A DNA stretch of 64,000 nucleotides from Pomphorhynchus laevis (Eukaryota; Acanthocephala; Palaeacanthocephala; Echinorhynchida; Pomphorhynchidae), in assembly GCA_012934845.2 (NCBI GenBank), contig WNNJ02000342.1:62001-126000 (forward strand). Direction: 5' to 3'. This document shows, piece by piece, positions 31,619 to 39,309 of this stretch. Made by a program: the position numbers and the translations under genes. The notes under the pieces were generated by a model. The model ran no database searches. It was not told the DNA's origin and was given only the letters and a program-made list of their open reading frames with translations. Position 1 is the first letter of the stretch; each line of letters opens with the position of its first letter.

Positions 31619-33424
31619 AAAACTGTTAACAAACGATATCCTTACTAAAAGTTTAGACCAAAAGAAAAATACTCAGTGCCTGCTTAAAAATGATAACATA
31701 AAGCTGTTAACAAACGATTTCCTTACTAACAGGTTACAACAGAGAGGAAATACTCAGTGCCTGCTTAAAAATGATAACATAAAACTGTTAACAAACGATT
31801 TCCTTAAAATAGGTTACACCAGAAGGGAAATACTCAGTGCCTGTTTAAAAATGATAACATAAAACTGTTAACAAACGATTTCCTTACTAACAGGTTACAC
31901 CAGAAGGGAAATACTCAGTGACTGCTTAAAAATGATAACACAAAACTGTTAACAAACGATTTCCTTACTAACAGGTTACACCAGAAGGGAAATACTCAGT
32001 GCCAGCTTAAAAATGATAACACAAAACTGTTAAAAAACGATTTCCTTAAAAGAGGTTACACCAGAAGAGAAATACTCAGTGCCTGCTTAAAAATGATAAC
32101 ACAAAACTGTTAACAAACGATTTCCTTACTAACAGGTTACACCAGAAGGGAAATACTCAGTGCCTGCTTAAAAATGATAGCATAAAACTGTTAACAAACG
32201 ATTTCCTTACTAACAGGTTACACCAGAAGGGAAATACTCAGTGACTGCTTAAAAATGATAACACAAAACTGTTAACAAACGATTTCCTTACTAACAGGTT
32301 ACACCAGAAGGGAAATACTCAGTGCCAGCTTAAAAATGATAACACAAAACTGTTAAAAAACGATTTCCTTAAAAGAGGTTACACCAGAAGAGAAATACTC
32401 AGTGCCTGCTTAAAAATGATAGCATAAAACTGTTAACAAACGATTTCCTTACTAACAGGTTACACCAGAAGGGAAATACTCAGTGCCTGCTTAAAAATGA
32501 TAACATAAAACGGCTAACAAAAAAATTCCTTAAAATATGTTACACCAGAAGGGAAATACTCAGTGCCAGCTTAAAAATGATAACACAAAACTGTTAAAAA
32601 ACGATTTCCTCAAAAGAGGTTACACCAGAAGAGAAATACTCAGTGCCTGCTTAAAAATGATAGCATAAAACTGTTAACAAACGATTTCCTTACTAACAGG
32701 TTACACCATAAGGGAAATACTCAGTGCCTGCTTAAAAATGATAGCATGAAACTGCTAACAAAAAATTTCATTAAAATAGGTTACACCAGAAGGGAAATAC
32801 TCAGTGCCTGCTTAAAAATGATAGCATAAAACTGTTAACAAACGATTTCCTTACTAACAGGTTACACCAGAAGGGAAATACTCAGTGCCTGCTTAAAAAT
32901 GATAACACAAAACTGTTAACAAACGATTTCCTTAAAAGTTGTTACACCAGAAGGGAAATACTCAGTGCCTGCTTAAAAATGATAGCATAAAACTGTTAAC
33001 AAACGATTTCCTTACTAACAGGTTACACCAGAAGGGAAATACTCAGTGACTGCTTAAAAATGATAACACAAAACTGTTAACAAACGATTTCCTTACTAAA
33101 AGTTTAGACCAGAGGGGATATACTCAGTGGCTGCTTAAAAATGATAACACAAAACTGTTAACAAACGATTTCCTTAAAAGAGGTTACACCAGAAGGGAAA
33201 TACTCAGTGCCTGCTTAAAAATGATAGCATAAAACTGTTAACAAACGATTTCCTTACTAACAGGTTACACCAGAAGGGAAATACTCAGTGACTGCTTAAA
33301 AATGATAACACAAAACTGTTAACAAACGATTTCCTTACTAAAAGTTTAGACCAGAGGGGAAATACTCAGTGCCTGCTTAAAAAGATAACATAAAACTGTT
33401 AACAAAACATTTCCTTACTAGCAG
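31618..33424. repeat. 81-bp tandem satellite, about 22 units
   Basis: The unit is about 81 bp and includes CTGTTAACAAACGATTTCCT and GAAATACTCAGTG. Variants with TTACTAACAGG (81 bp) and TTAAAAGAGG (80 bp) alternate, and blocks of four (for example units 4-7 and 8-11) recur, so the array has higher-order structure. One frame is free of stops within a unit (27 codons, KLLTNDFLTNRLHQKGN...) but lacks an ATG, and 1-bp variants shift it. It sits between the RT and endonuclease remains of PLE family D. Confidence 0.92.
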
Positions 33425-33700
33425 TACTAAATGGTGTTGCTTGATAGACTGGACTTCGATTCACGACTTTCAGTCACCATGTCACTTCTAGACGACCACT
33501 TCAGCATCGAAATGATGAGTACCCGGCCACACTCATCAGTATTATGAGGTACACACTGGTCGTTCCGGTTGCCTGTGTGACATTGTGAATAAAGGCGTTT
33601 CCGACACTTTGCTTAATTGTCTGAGGCTTACGCTCTTAACCTGATCGAATTGCTGTGCGGACCATCCTTAAACACTAGGCAGAGGTTGTCGCTGAATTGT
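33425..33700 (-). mobile_element. tRNA-like, hammerhead-like short element, minus copy
   Basis: The minus strand contains CTGATGA within a perfect hairpin TGATGAGT/ACTCATCA (33513-33520 and 33531-33538). A tRNA-like stretch follows, with GTCGTCTAGAAGTGAC as box A-like and GAATCGAAGTCC as box B-like (33451-33462). It aligns with 35270-35420, and its 3' part with 35014-35076. It is best read as a SINE-like family. Confidence 0.55.
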
Positions 33701-33807
33701 CAACAACAATTCAGTATATATACTGAATATATACTGAATATATATACTAACTATATATATAATAAATATATATATTTATTTATTTATATATTTATATATA
33801 TTAGTCT

Positions 33808-33974
33808 TGTAAAAGTGAAGGAGTAGTATATCTAGCAACCTGTAAGAGTTGTAAACAACAATATGTTGGTGAAACAAAACGCCAATTGAAAGACCGATTA
33901 ACAAATCGAAGGGCAGATATCAAGTCATCAATCTCGGGTATAAATGAAAATTACAAAGTGTCAATAGATGATGA
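33808..33974 (+). mobile_element. PLE family D, GIY-YIG endonuclease fragment
   Basis: VVYLATCKSCKQQYVGETKR, then LKDRLTNRRADIKS, is the GIY-YIG core with its Cys pair. It is very close to family C (QYVGETSR...LKDRLTNRRADIKS at 36900-36980). It probably belongs to the same insertion as the RT piece at 31498-31618. Confidence 0.8.
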
Positions 33975-34159
33975 CAACTATTCGTTACATAAATAAGAAT
34001 CCATCAAAGGATCACCAGTCCCGATTCCAATCGATCTTCATGATCTCAAACGTTAAAATCTATAATAAGCATGCCAGAGAAGCCTCTCTTACAATGCAGT
34101 TTCTGGATATCATGATGGAAGGTTTCATATACTGTGTGAAATCTGGTAATCCTGGATTC

Positions 34160-34214
34160 GTAGCCTAGCAGTCAAGAGCGCAAGCCAAGTACGGAGAGCG
34201 ACAGCTCGAATCTC
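34160..34214 (+). promoter_or_regulatory. tRNA-like Pol III promoter, unit 1
   Basis: TAGCCTAGCAGTCAAGAGCG (from 34161) matches box A, and AGCTCGAATCT (34203-34213) is close to box B (GGTTCGANTCC). The spacing is that of a tRNA gene. A second copy lies 442 bp downstream. Confidence 0.6.
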
Positions 34215-34242
34215 GGATAAGTCAAATTTCAAAAGGCGAAGA

Positions 34243-34318
34243 GTTGGTAGTCAGCCTTCTGACGAGCCCGGGGCTACCAACATGTGGCAAAACCGGGCGA
34301 AACGAAAACGGTTGTGGC
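34243..34318 (+). ncRNA. Type I hammerhead ribozyme candidate, unit 1
   Basis: CTGACGA (34259-34265), then a 6-bp stem II GCCCGG/CCGGGC (34266-34271 and 34293-34298), then GAAAC (34299-34303). A minimal stem III with a GAAAACG loop follows, then GTT as cleavage triplet (34311-34313). Stem I can form between GTGGC (34314-34318) and GCCTT before the first box, with one mismatch. All core residues are present. A rival 8-bp stem (GTTGGTAG 34243-34250 with CTACCAAC 34274-34281) would compete with it. Confidence 0.65.
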
Positions 34319-34601
34319 AATGGCGCCGTTAGTAGTCAGGGTGTATGGAATTGGATATCATGAAGGAAGGATTCTGTAGCTGGTTTTCAATGCGAAAGTC
34401 ACCTCGTGTGACCTAGCAACTATTCGTTACATAAATAAGAATCCATCAAAGGATCACCAGTCCCGATTCCAATCGATCTTCATGATCTCAAACGGTAAAA
34501 TCTATAATAAGCATGCCAGAGAAGCATCTCGGACAATGCAGTTTCTGGATATCATGATGGAAGGTTTCATATACTGTGTGAAATCTGGTAATCCTGGATT
34601 C

Positions 34602-34657
34602 GTAGCCTAGCAGTCAAGAGCGCAAGCCAAGTACGGAGAGCGACAGCTCGAATCTCG
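34602..34657 (+). promoter_or_regulatory. tRNA-like Pol III promoter, unit 2
   Basis: Identical to the unit 1 promoter in both boxes. Confidence 0.6.
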
Positions 34658-34684
34658 GATAAGTCAAATTTCAAAAGGCGAAGA

Positions 34685-34761
34685 GTTGGTAGTCAGCCTT
34701 CTGACGAGCCCGGGGCTACCAACATGTGGCAAAAAGCGGGCGAAACGAAAACGGTTGTGGC
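34685..34761 (+). ncRNA. Type I hammerhead ribozyme candidate, unit 2
   Basis: Same core as unit 1: CTGACGA 34701-34707, GAAAC 34742-34746, GTT 34754-34756. Stem II is GCCCGG/GCGGGC, so its outermost pair is lost and five pairs remain. Confidence 0.6.
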
Positions 34762-34943
34762 AATGGCGCCGTTAGTAGTCAGGGTGTATGGAATTGGATA
34801 TCATGAAGGAAGGATTCTGTAGCTGGTTTTCAATGCGAAAGTCACCTCGTGTGACCTAGCAACTATTCGTTACATAAATAAGAATCCATCAAAGGATCAC
34901 CAGTCCCGATTCCAATCGATCTTCATGATCTCAAACGGTAAAA

Positions 34944-35013
<70 letters not shown>
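34944..35013. repeat. (TA)n microsatellite
   Basis: About 33 TA units interrupt the third, partial 442-bp repeat. Confidence 0.95.
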
Positions 35014-35015
<2 letters not shown>

Positions 35016-35076
35016 TGACATGGTGATTGAAAGTCGTGAATCTAAGTCCAGTCTATCAAGCAACACCATTTAGTAT
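35014..35076 (+). mobile_element. 3' fragment of the tRNA-like short element
   Basis: Inverted match of 33425-33490 (GTGACATGGTGA.TGAAAGTCG ... AAGCAACACCATTTAGTA). With that copy it forms an inverted pair around 33.4-35.1 kb. Confidence 0.7.
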
Positions 35077-35269
35077 AAATGCCGTATTTCGTAAGAAATC
35101 CTGGACCGTTGTCTACTCAGCACATCCGTGCACTACTATTATATATAAGCAAGCAGCAACATCAATTAAAATTCCTGCCGAATAAAATTAGGATGATCCG
35201 GAAAGCACGTTGTTGGTTTAAAGAGGTTATGCCCAAGCTACTACGTTGTCAAATTCTCGGAGATGCCTT

Positions 35270-35420
35270 TTAAATATATCACAAGGCAGCCGAAACGACT
35301 GATGGTAGTTCACCCTACTAATGAGTGCTGCCGGCTACCATCAGCTCGTCTAGGAGTGATAAGGAAGTCTGCTCTGCATGTAATCGAACCCCGGCTTTTG
35401 GCAAAATTTACGATTATGAA
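35270..35420 (+). mobile_element. tRNA-like, hammerhead-like short element, plus copy
   Basis: CTAATGA (35318-35324) lies inside a perfect 10-bp stem CTGATGGTAG/CTACCATCAG (35299-35308 and 35335-35344). GGCAGCCGAAAC precedes it, and GCTGCC after the box can pair with GGCAGC. A tRNA-like stretch follows: CTCGTCTAGGAGTGATAAGG (box A-like) and TAATCGAACCCC (35381-35392, box B-like). It is homologous to the minus copy at 33425-33700. Confidence 0.55.
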
Positions 35421-35548
35421 ACTGCAGCTTTTCAGCTCCCGGAACACAGTTTTACACATTCTACGATTTAATTATATATAATTATATATAGAGATTGAAA
35501 TGTTTATAATCCATTCCTGCTGATCGGCGTAATACTGCTCGATCGTTC

Positions 35549-35799
35549 ATATAATTTGAATACAAAAGGTAGAAGCAGGAAAAGCAGTAGTTAGTTTTTC
35601 TTATTTATTATACTCAATTTCGTTTCGGTTTAACGCCTTCGTCATTGAAAGTACAAGCACAGAAACAGAAAACAGAATCGTATTTATAACATGAAATGGT
35701 CTTAGAAGAATTCATGATAGATTTCGTTCTTTTACAAATTTGTAAGTGTTTGCAGTATTCAGCATTATATCGGTCATCAATTGACCAATCCAAAAATTT
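35549..35799 (-). repeat. PLE family C terminal repeat, 5' copy (inverted)
   Basis: Reverse complement of 37118-37376, roughly 90% identical by eye. It contains a hammerhead-like sequence on the minus strand at 35622-35646. Confidence 0.85.
35622..35646 (-). ncRNA. Hammerhead-like sequence, PLE C 5' repeat
   Basis: Minus strand: ATGACGA, one A, GGC-GTTAA-ACC, GAAAC. The first base of CUGANGA is changed and stem II has two good pairs. Confidence 0.45.
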
Positions 35800-36695
35800 C
35801 GGAATCGTTGTATACGAGTATAAATAATGTCAACGGGATAAAGGTAATTTACAATCGAATGACAAAGGTATTATGGGAAGAGCAACGAAATGAGTGTGTT
35901 ATTAAACTACTTTCAACAGCTCTCGAGAATAATTACTTCAATTTCAACAACAAGTACTACAAACAAATTGAAGGGACAGCGATGGGAACTTCCGTAGCTC
36001 CTGTATATGCAAATTTATACGTGGCACAAATCGAGGAAGACTTTCTTCAATCCATGCATATTCGACCTAAACTCTGGATTCGCTACATTGATGATGTACT
36101 TCTGATATTCCCTGGGACATCTGACGAATTGACAGACGCAATATGTACACTTAATAAGAAGAGTGAGCTTAAATTTAGTCTCGAAATAGCAGATGAAGGG
36201 AAGACAGCGACGTTTCATGATATTAGGATGAAACTGGTGGGTGAAAAAAGAAAAAAGATCGAAACGAGTCTGTATCGTAAAGACAATTGGAGAGCATCTT
36301 ACGTGCATTCAAAAAGCTGTCATCCAGCCCGGATCAAAAGAAACATTATATACAACGAGGCATTGAGATCCAAGAAATTTTGTTCTTCACCTGGATTATT
36401 TGAGAAAGAAATGTCGAAATTAAAAACTAACTTCACTACTAGAGGCTATTCTCGACGGCTCATATATACACAGATTAACAAAGTGATGCTAATGAATAGA
36501 GAAAAGTTCCTAAAAAGCACACCTAGATCCAACAACGTCAATGAAATGGGAATATCGATAACGTTTCACCCAGCCTTGACATCGCTACCATCGGATATAA
36601 GCAAAACATATAATAATGTAACACCGAAGAATTTTGTCAAAACTAAGAAACAAAAGATTTATTTCGTAAGTCAAAGTGCATCAAGGACTATATAA
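35781..36695 (+). CDS. PLE family C reverse transcriptase (C-terminal two thirds)
   Basis: A 304-codon frame. The remnant of motif A is ESLYTSINNV, the motif B region is EGTAMGTSVAPVYANLY, and the catalytic motif is RYIDDVLLIF. It ends with the PLE thumb (SLYRKDNWRASYVHSKSCHP). PLE RTs are related to telomerase and copy RNA at a nicked target. The first codons (to about 35799) derive from the inverted terminal repeat and are not true RT sequence. The frame ends at 36695, where the endonuclease frame begins (TAATG). Confidence 0.88.
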   Translation: MTNPKISESLYTSINNVNGIKVIYNRMTKVLWEEQRNECVIKLLSTALENNYFNFNNKYYKQIEGTAMGTSVAPVYANLYVAQIEEDFLQSMHIRPKLWIRYIDDVLLIFPGTSDELTDAICTLNKKSELKFSLEIADEGKTATFHDIRMKLVGEKRKKIETSLYRKDNWRASYVHSKSCHPARIKRNIIYNEALRSKKFCSSPGLFEKEMSKLKTNFTTRGYSRRLIYTQINKVMLMNREKFLKSTPRSNNVNEMGISITFHPALTSLPSDISKTYNNVTPKNFVKTKKQKIYFVSQSASRTI

Positions 36696-37138
36696 TGCAT
36701 TCTAAAATTAGAAATGAGAATTCGCACTCGGAAGAAAGTACCGGAGTTAAAAAGTGTAATCGACCTCGATGTTTATGTTGTCGAGAAATCGAGGAAACTT
36801 CGCATTTTCGAAGTAGACTAACTAACTTGGAGTACAAAATCTTCGGGAATTATAACTGTCAAACAAAGGAATCGGTATACAAAGCTGAATGCATCGACTG
36901 TTCTACTCAGTACGTTGGTGAGACTTCGAGGGCGTTGAAAGATCGCTTAACAAACAGGCGTGCGGATATAAAATCATGTAAACTTAAAAGAAAATTGAGC
37001 GGTAATAAAAAATATAACACTGATGGTGTAGTTGAGCATTATGGCAGTTTTCCGTCTCATACATTAGTTACAATTATATTGGAAGGTGATCTTCTTGACG
37101 ACGAAAACAACGAGAAAATTTTTGAATTGGTCAATTGA
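36695..37138 (+). CDS. PLE family C GIY-YIG endonuclease
   Basis: A 147-codon frame. CNRPRCLCC is the Cys-rich linker common in PLEs. SVYKAECIDCSTQYVGETSR is the GIY-YIG core with its Cys pair, LKDRLTNRRADIKS carries the catalytic Arg, and a Glu-bearing DDENNEKIFELVN end follows. In most PLEs it is fused to the RT; here the two frames abut and overlap by one base. Confidence 0.88.
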   Translation: MHSKIRNENSHSEESTGVKKCNRPRCLCCREIEETSHFRSRLTNLEYKIFGNYNCQTKESVYKAECIDCSTQYVGETSRALKDRLTNRRADIKSCKLKRKLSGNKKYNTDGVVEHYGSFPSHTLVTIILEGDLLDDENNEKIFELVN

Positions 37139-37376
37139 TGACCGATAAAATGCTGAATACTGCAAACACTTACAAATTTGTAAAAGAACGAAATCCATCA
37201 TGAATTCTTCCCAGACCATTTCATGTTATAAATATGATTCTGTTTTCTGTTTCTGTGCTTGTACTTTTTCTGACGAAAGCGTTAAGCCGAAACGTAATTG
37301 AGTGTAATAAATGAGAAAAACTAATTACTGCTTTTCCTGCTTCTACCTTTTGTATTCAAATTATATATAGGAATAC
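37118..37376 (+). repeat. PLE family C terminal repeat, 3' copy
   Basis: It starts within the last codons of the endonuclease and ends near ATTCAAATTATAT. It contains the sense-strand hammerhead-like sequence at 37270-37293. Confidence 0.85.
37270..37293 (+). ncRNA. Hammerhead-like sequence, PLE C 3' repeat
   Basis: CTGACGA (37270-37276), one A, AGC-GTTAA-GCC, GAAAC (37289-37293), GTA. Compared with the other repeat, the ancestral stem II was probably GGC/GCC. PLE hammerheads with such minimal stems are known and may act as dimers. Confidence 0.55.
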
Positions 37377-37490
37377 AATTTATAAGTGTTCAAGCTAATT
37401 ACAATTGAAAAAGGCTTCGGCCGAAACGTCGATAAGTCTGTATTGCTAATTGTTGAGTCAATTTGATTACTCTTAAAGTTATATATATAA
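37377..37490 (+). mobile_element. End fragment of a further PLE
   Basis: GGC-TTC-GGCC-GAAACGTC (37413-37430), preceded by a worn TTGAAAA box, is the same terminal hammerhead-like arrangement in another family. No coding part is attached. Confidence 0.4.
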
Positions 37491-38145
37491 TAAAAACAAA
37501 TATATATGAGTTAGTCATTTATATATACTTGAAAAAAGTTGAGTAGTTTTTTGTCAGGCTTCGCAGAATCTTGTAATCGTAACAATCAAAGATAAGTTAA
37601 CACTTTCTCGAATATACATTGAATTTTTCATTAATGGACATAATGCATATTATTATCGTCTCAAATATTCAGTTTGACACTAATGCTTAAATACACACAA
37701 TTTATTTATAATCTGTTGTGAACAACGTCTGTTGTGTTGGCATTCGTGTAGATGGCAAATAATTGCGGTCAAAATGTGCTGGGATATTTTTTTGAATATT
37801 TAAAGGTAAAAACCAGCACAAAAAATTGAGGGATAAAATAAATTTTATATTCTGAAGATGGCATCAAATATTCGGCAGAATATTGAAAAGAATTTTATTT
37901 TCTGTGTAATGGATTTTGATTTTAAATATCCGTATATACTTTATAAATCTTATAGCCATAATTAATTTTCTCTGATATAATGTGAATTATAAAATTGCAC
38001 AATCGAGTAAAATGTCTTACCATCAATATTATTACAGGACAAAAGTGTTTGTATATCTGAGAATTTTGGAATCAATGTGATTTTGCCATCGTCTTAATAA
38101 ATATTTTAGATTAACTTCATGCTTTTAGAAAATAAAATAACAAAC
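37491..38145. other. A+T-rich spacer, possibly intron of a minus-strand gene
   Basis: No recognised coding sequence. If the exon at 38146-38278 is real, this stretch would lie in its first intron. Confidence 0.35.
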
Positions 38146-38278
38146 CTTGCACTTGGGTAATCATGTTTGGGTCATTCTTGATTGTTTCAATCAGCTTTTT
38201 AAGTTCGCGTCCGTACAATCCTTGTCTTCGAATCCTACGTACCTTTCTGCCTTGATGAGATCGTAAACCACGTGACAT
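38146..38278 (-). CDS. Candidate first coding exon of an unrecognised host gene
   Basis: From ATG (38278) the minus strand reads 44 codons, very basic at first (MSRGLRSHQGRKVRRIRRQG) and then with a helical LYGRELKKLI and ETIKNDPNMI stretch. It ends at CAAG|GTTTGT, a good donor. Codon content and G+C are higher than in the surroundings. No TE similarity was noticed. I cannot name the family, and no further exon was found downstream. Confidence 0.4.
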
Positions 38279-38777
38279 AATTGTTTATCTAAGATTTAAT
38301 AAATGTTCATTCCTATTAATTAAAAATAACGATACTTAATAATTAAATTGATACCTAATTATTTATAATTTAATATTTAATGGTTTTAATAATTAAAAAA
38401 GTAGTTAAAATAAATAAGTAATATTTTTTCTATTTTTTCAAAATACAAGCATGATTTTGATAAAATGATGGAATTAATAAATAACAACTACTGTTGCTAT
38501 TCAGAAACTAGCCTACTGTTTGTATACGTAGCATGAAATAGATCATCATTAGGACATCTAACAATGCAACGATTAGACATATCAATCAATATGATTCGAA
38601 AAGAATACAACGAAATAGTGAGAATTTGCTTGAATAAGTCGCGCAATGACAACTTGCTTTGGGTATTTAAATTTGCGATCGTGTTGTTGAATTAAAATAT
38701 AATGGCATTCTGACATCCAACCTCGTTAAAAAATTGTTTTGATAGTTAAATACTTAAATTTGAGATAAATAATATAC
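38279..38777. other. A+T-rich spacer before the LINE copy V monomer array
   Basis: Nothing recognised. It may contain the promoter of the minus-strand exon. Confidence 0.4.
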
Positions 38778-39288
38778 GATCAATCCAGTTCCATATCAAT
38801 CCAGTTCCAGATCAATCCAGTTCCAGATCAATCCAGTTCCAGATCAATCCAGTTCCAGATCAATCCAGTTCCAGATCAATCCAGTTCCAGATCAATCCAG
38901 TTCCAGATCAATCCAGTTCCAGATCAATCCAGTTCCAGATCAATCCAGTTCCAGATCAATCCAGTTCCAGATCAATCCAGTTCCAGATCAATCCAGTTCC
39001 AGATCAATCCAGTTCCAGATCAATCCAATTCCAGATCAATCCAGTTCCAGATCAATCCAGTTCCAGATCAATCCAGTTCCAGATCAATTCAGTTCCAGAT
39101 CAATCCAGTTACAGATCAATCCAGTTACAGATCAATCCAGTTCCAGATCAAACCAGTTACAGATCAATCCAGTTCCAGATCAATCTAGTTTCAGATCAAT
39201 CCAGTTCCAGATCAATCCAGTACCAGATCAATCCAGTTCCAGATCAATCCAGTTCCAGATCAATCAAGTTGCAGATCAATTCAGTTCA
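38778..39288 (+). repeat. 16-bp monomer array (5' UTR of LINE copy V), about 32 units
   Basis: The unit is AGTTCCAGATCAATCC with few variants. It ends about 30 bp before the ORF1 ATG at 39321. Four units of the same monomer stand before ORF1 of copy VI (53899-53961), so the array is part of the LINE and not an unrelated satellite. Confidence 0.92.
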
Positions 39289-39309
39289 GCTCGCTACTCT
39301 TGCAGAATT

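Larger units (their letters stand above)
33975..34947 (+). repeat. 442-bp tandem repeats with a tRNA-like promoter and hammerhead candidate
   Basis: Units are 33975-34416, 34417-34859 and a partial 34860-34947, nearly identical. Each full unit has a 225-bp module (34127-34351 in unit 1) flanked by 23-bp direct repeats (34104-34126 and 34352-34374, 21 of 23 identical), as expected of target-site duplications. The module contains a tRNA-like Pol III promoter and a type I hammerhead candidate. A small ribozyme-bearing SINE or retrozyme that inserted and was then duplicated with its surroundings is the simplest reading. Confidence 0.8.
35549..37376 (+). mobile_element. PLE family C with inverted terminal repeats
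   Basis: About 250-bp inverted repeats (35549-35799 and 37118-37376) enclose an RT frame and a GIY-YIG frame. The element begins inside RT motif A, so about 1 kb of N-terminal coding sequence is missing. The 5' repeat is an inverted copy of the 3' end, including the last codons of the endonuclease. High identity between the repeats suggests a recent insertion. Confidence 0.85.

Noticed and set aside
31618-33424. CRISPR array
   Set aside because: Whole 81-bp units repeat without unique spacers, and the genome is eukaryotic.
33968-34168. A 66-residue protein in the tandem repeat
   Set aside because: The frame overlaps the non-coding 442-bp repeat and stops at the tRNA-like promoter; nothing supports translation.
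38778-39288. CRISPR array or centromeric satellite
   Set aside because: The units are 16 bp without spacers, and the same units precede ORF1 of another LINE copy, so they belong to the LINE 5' UTR.
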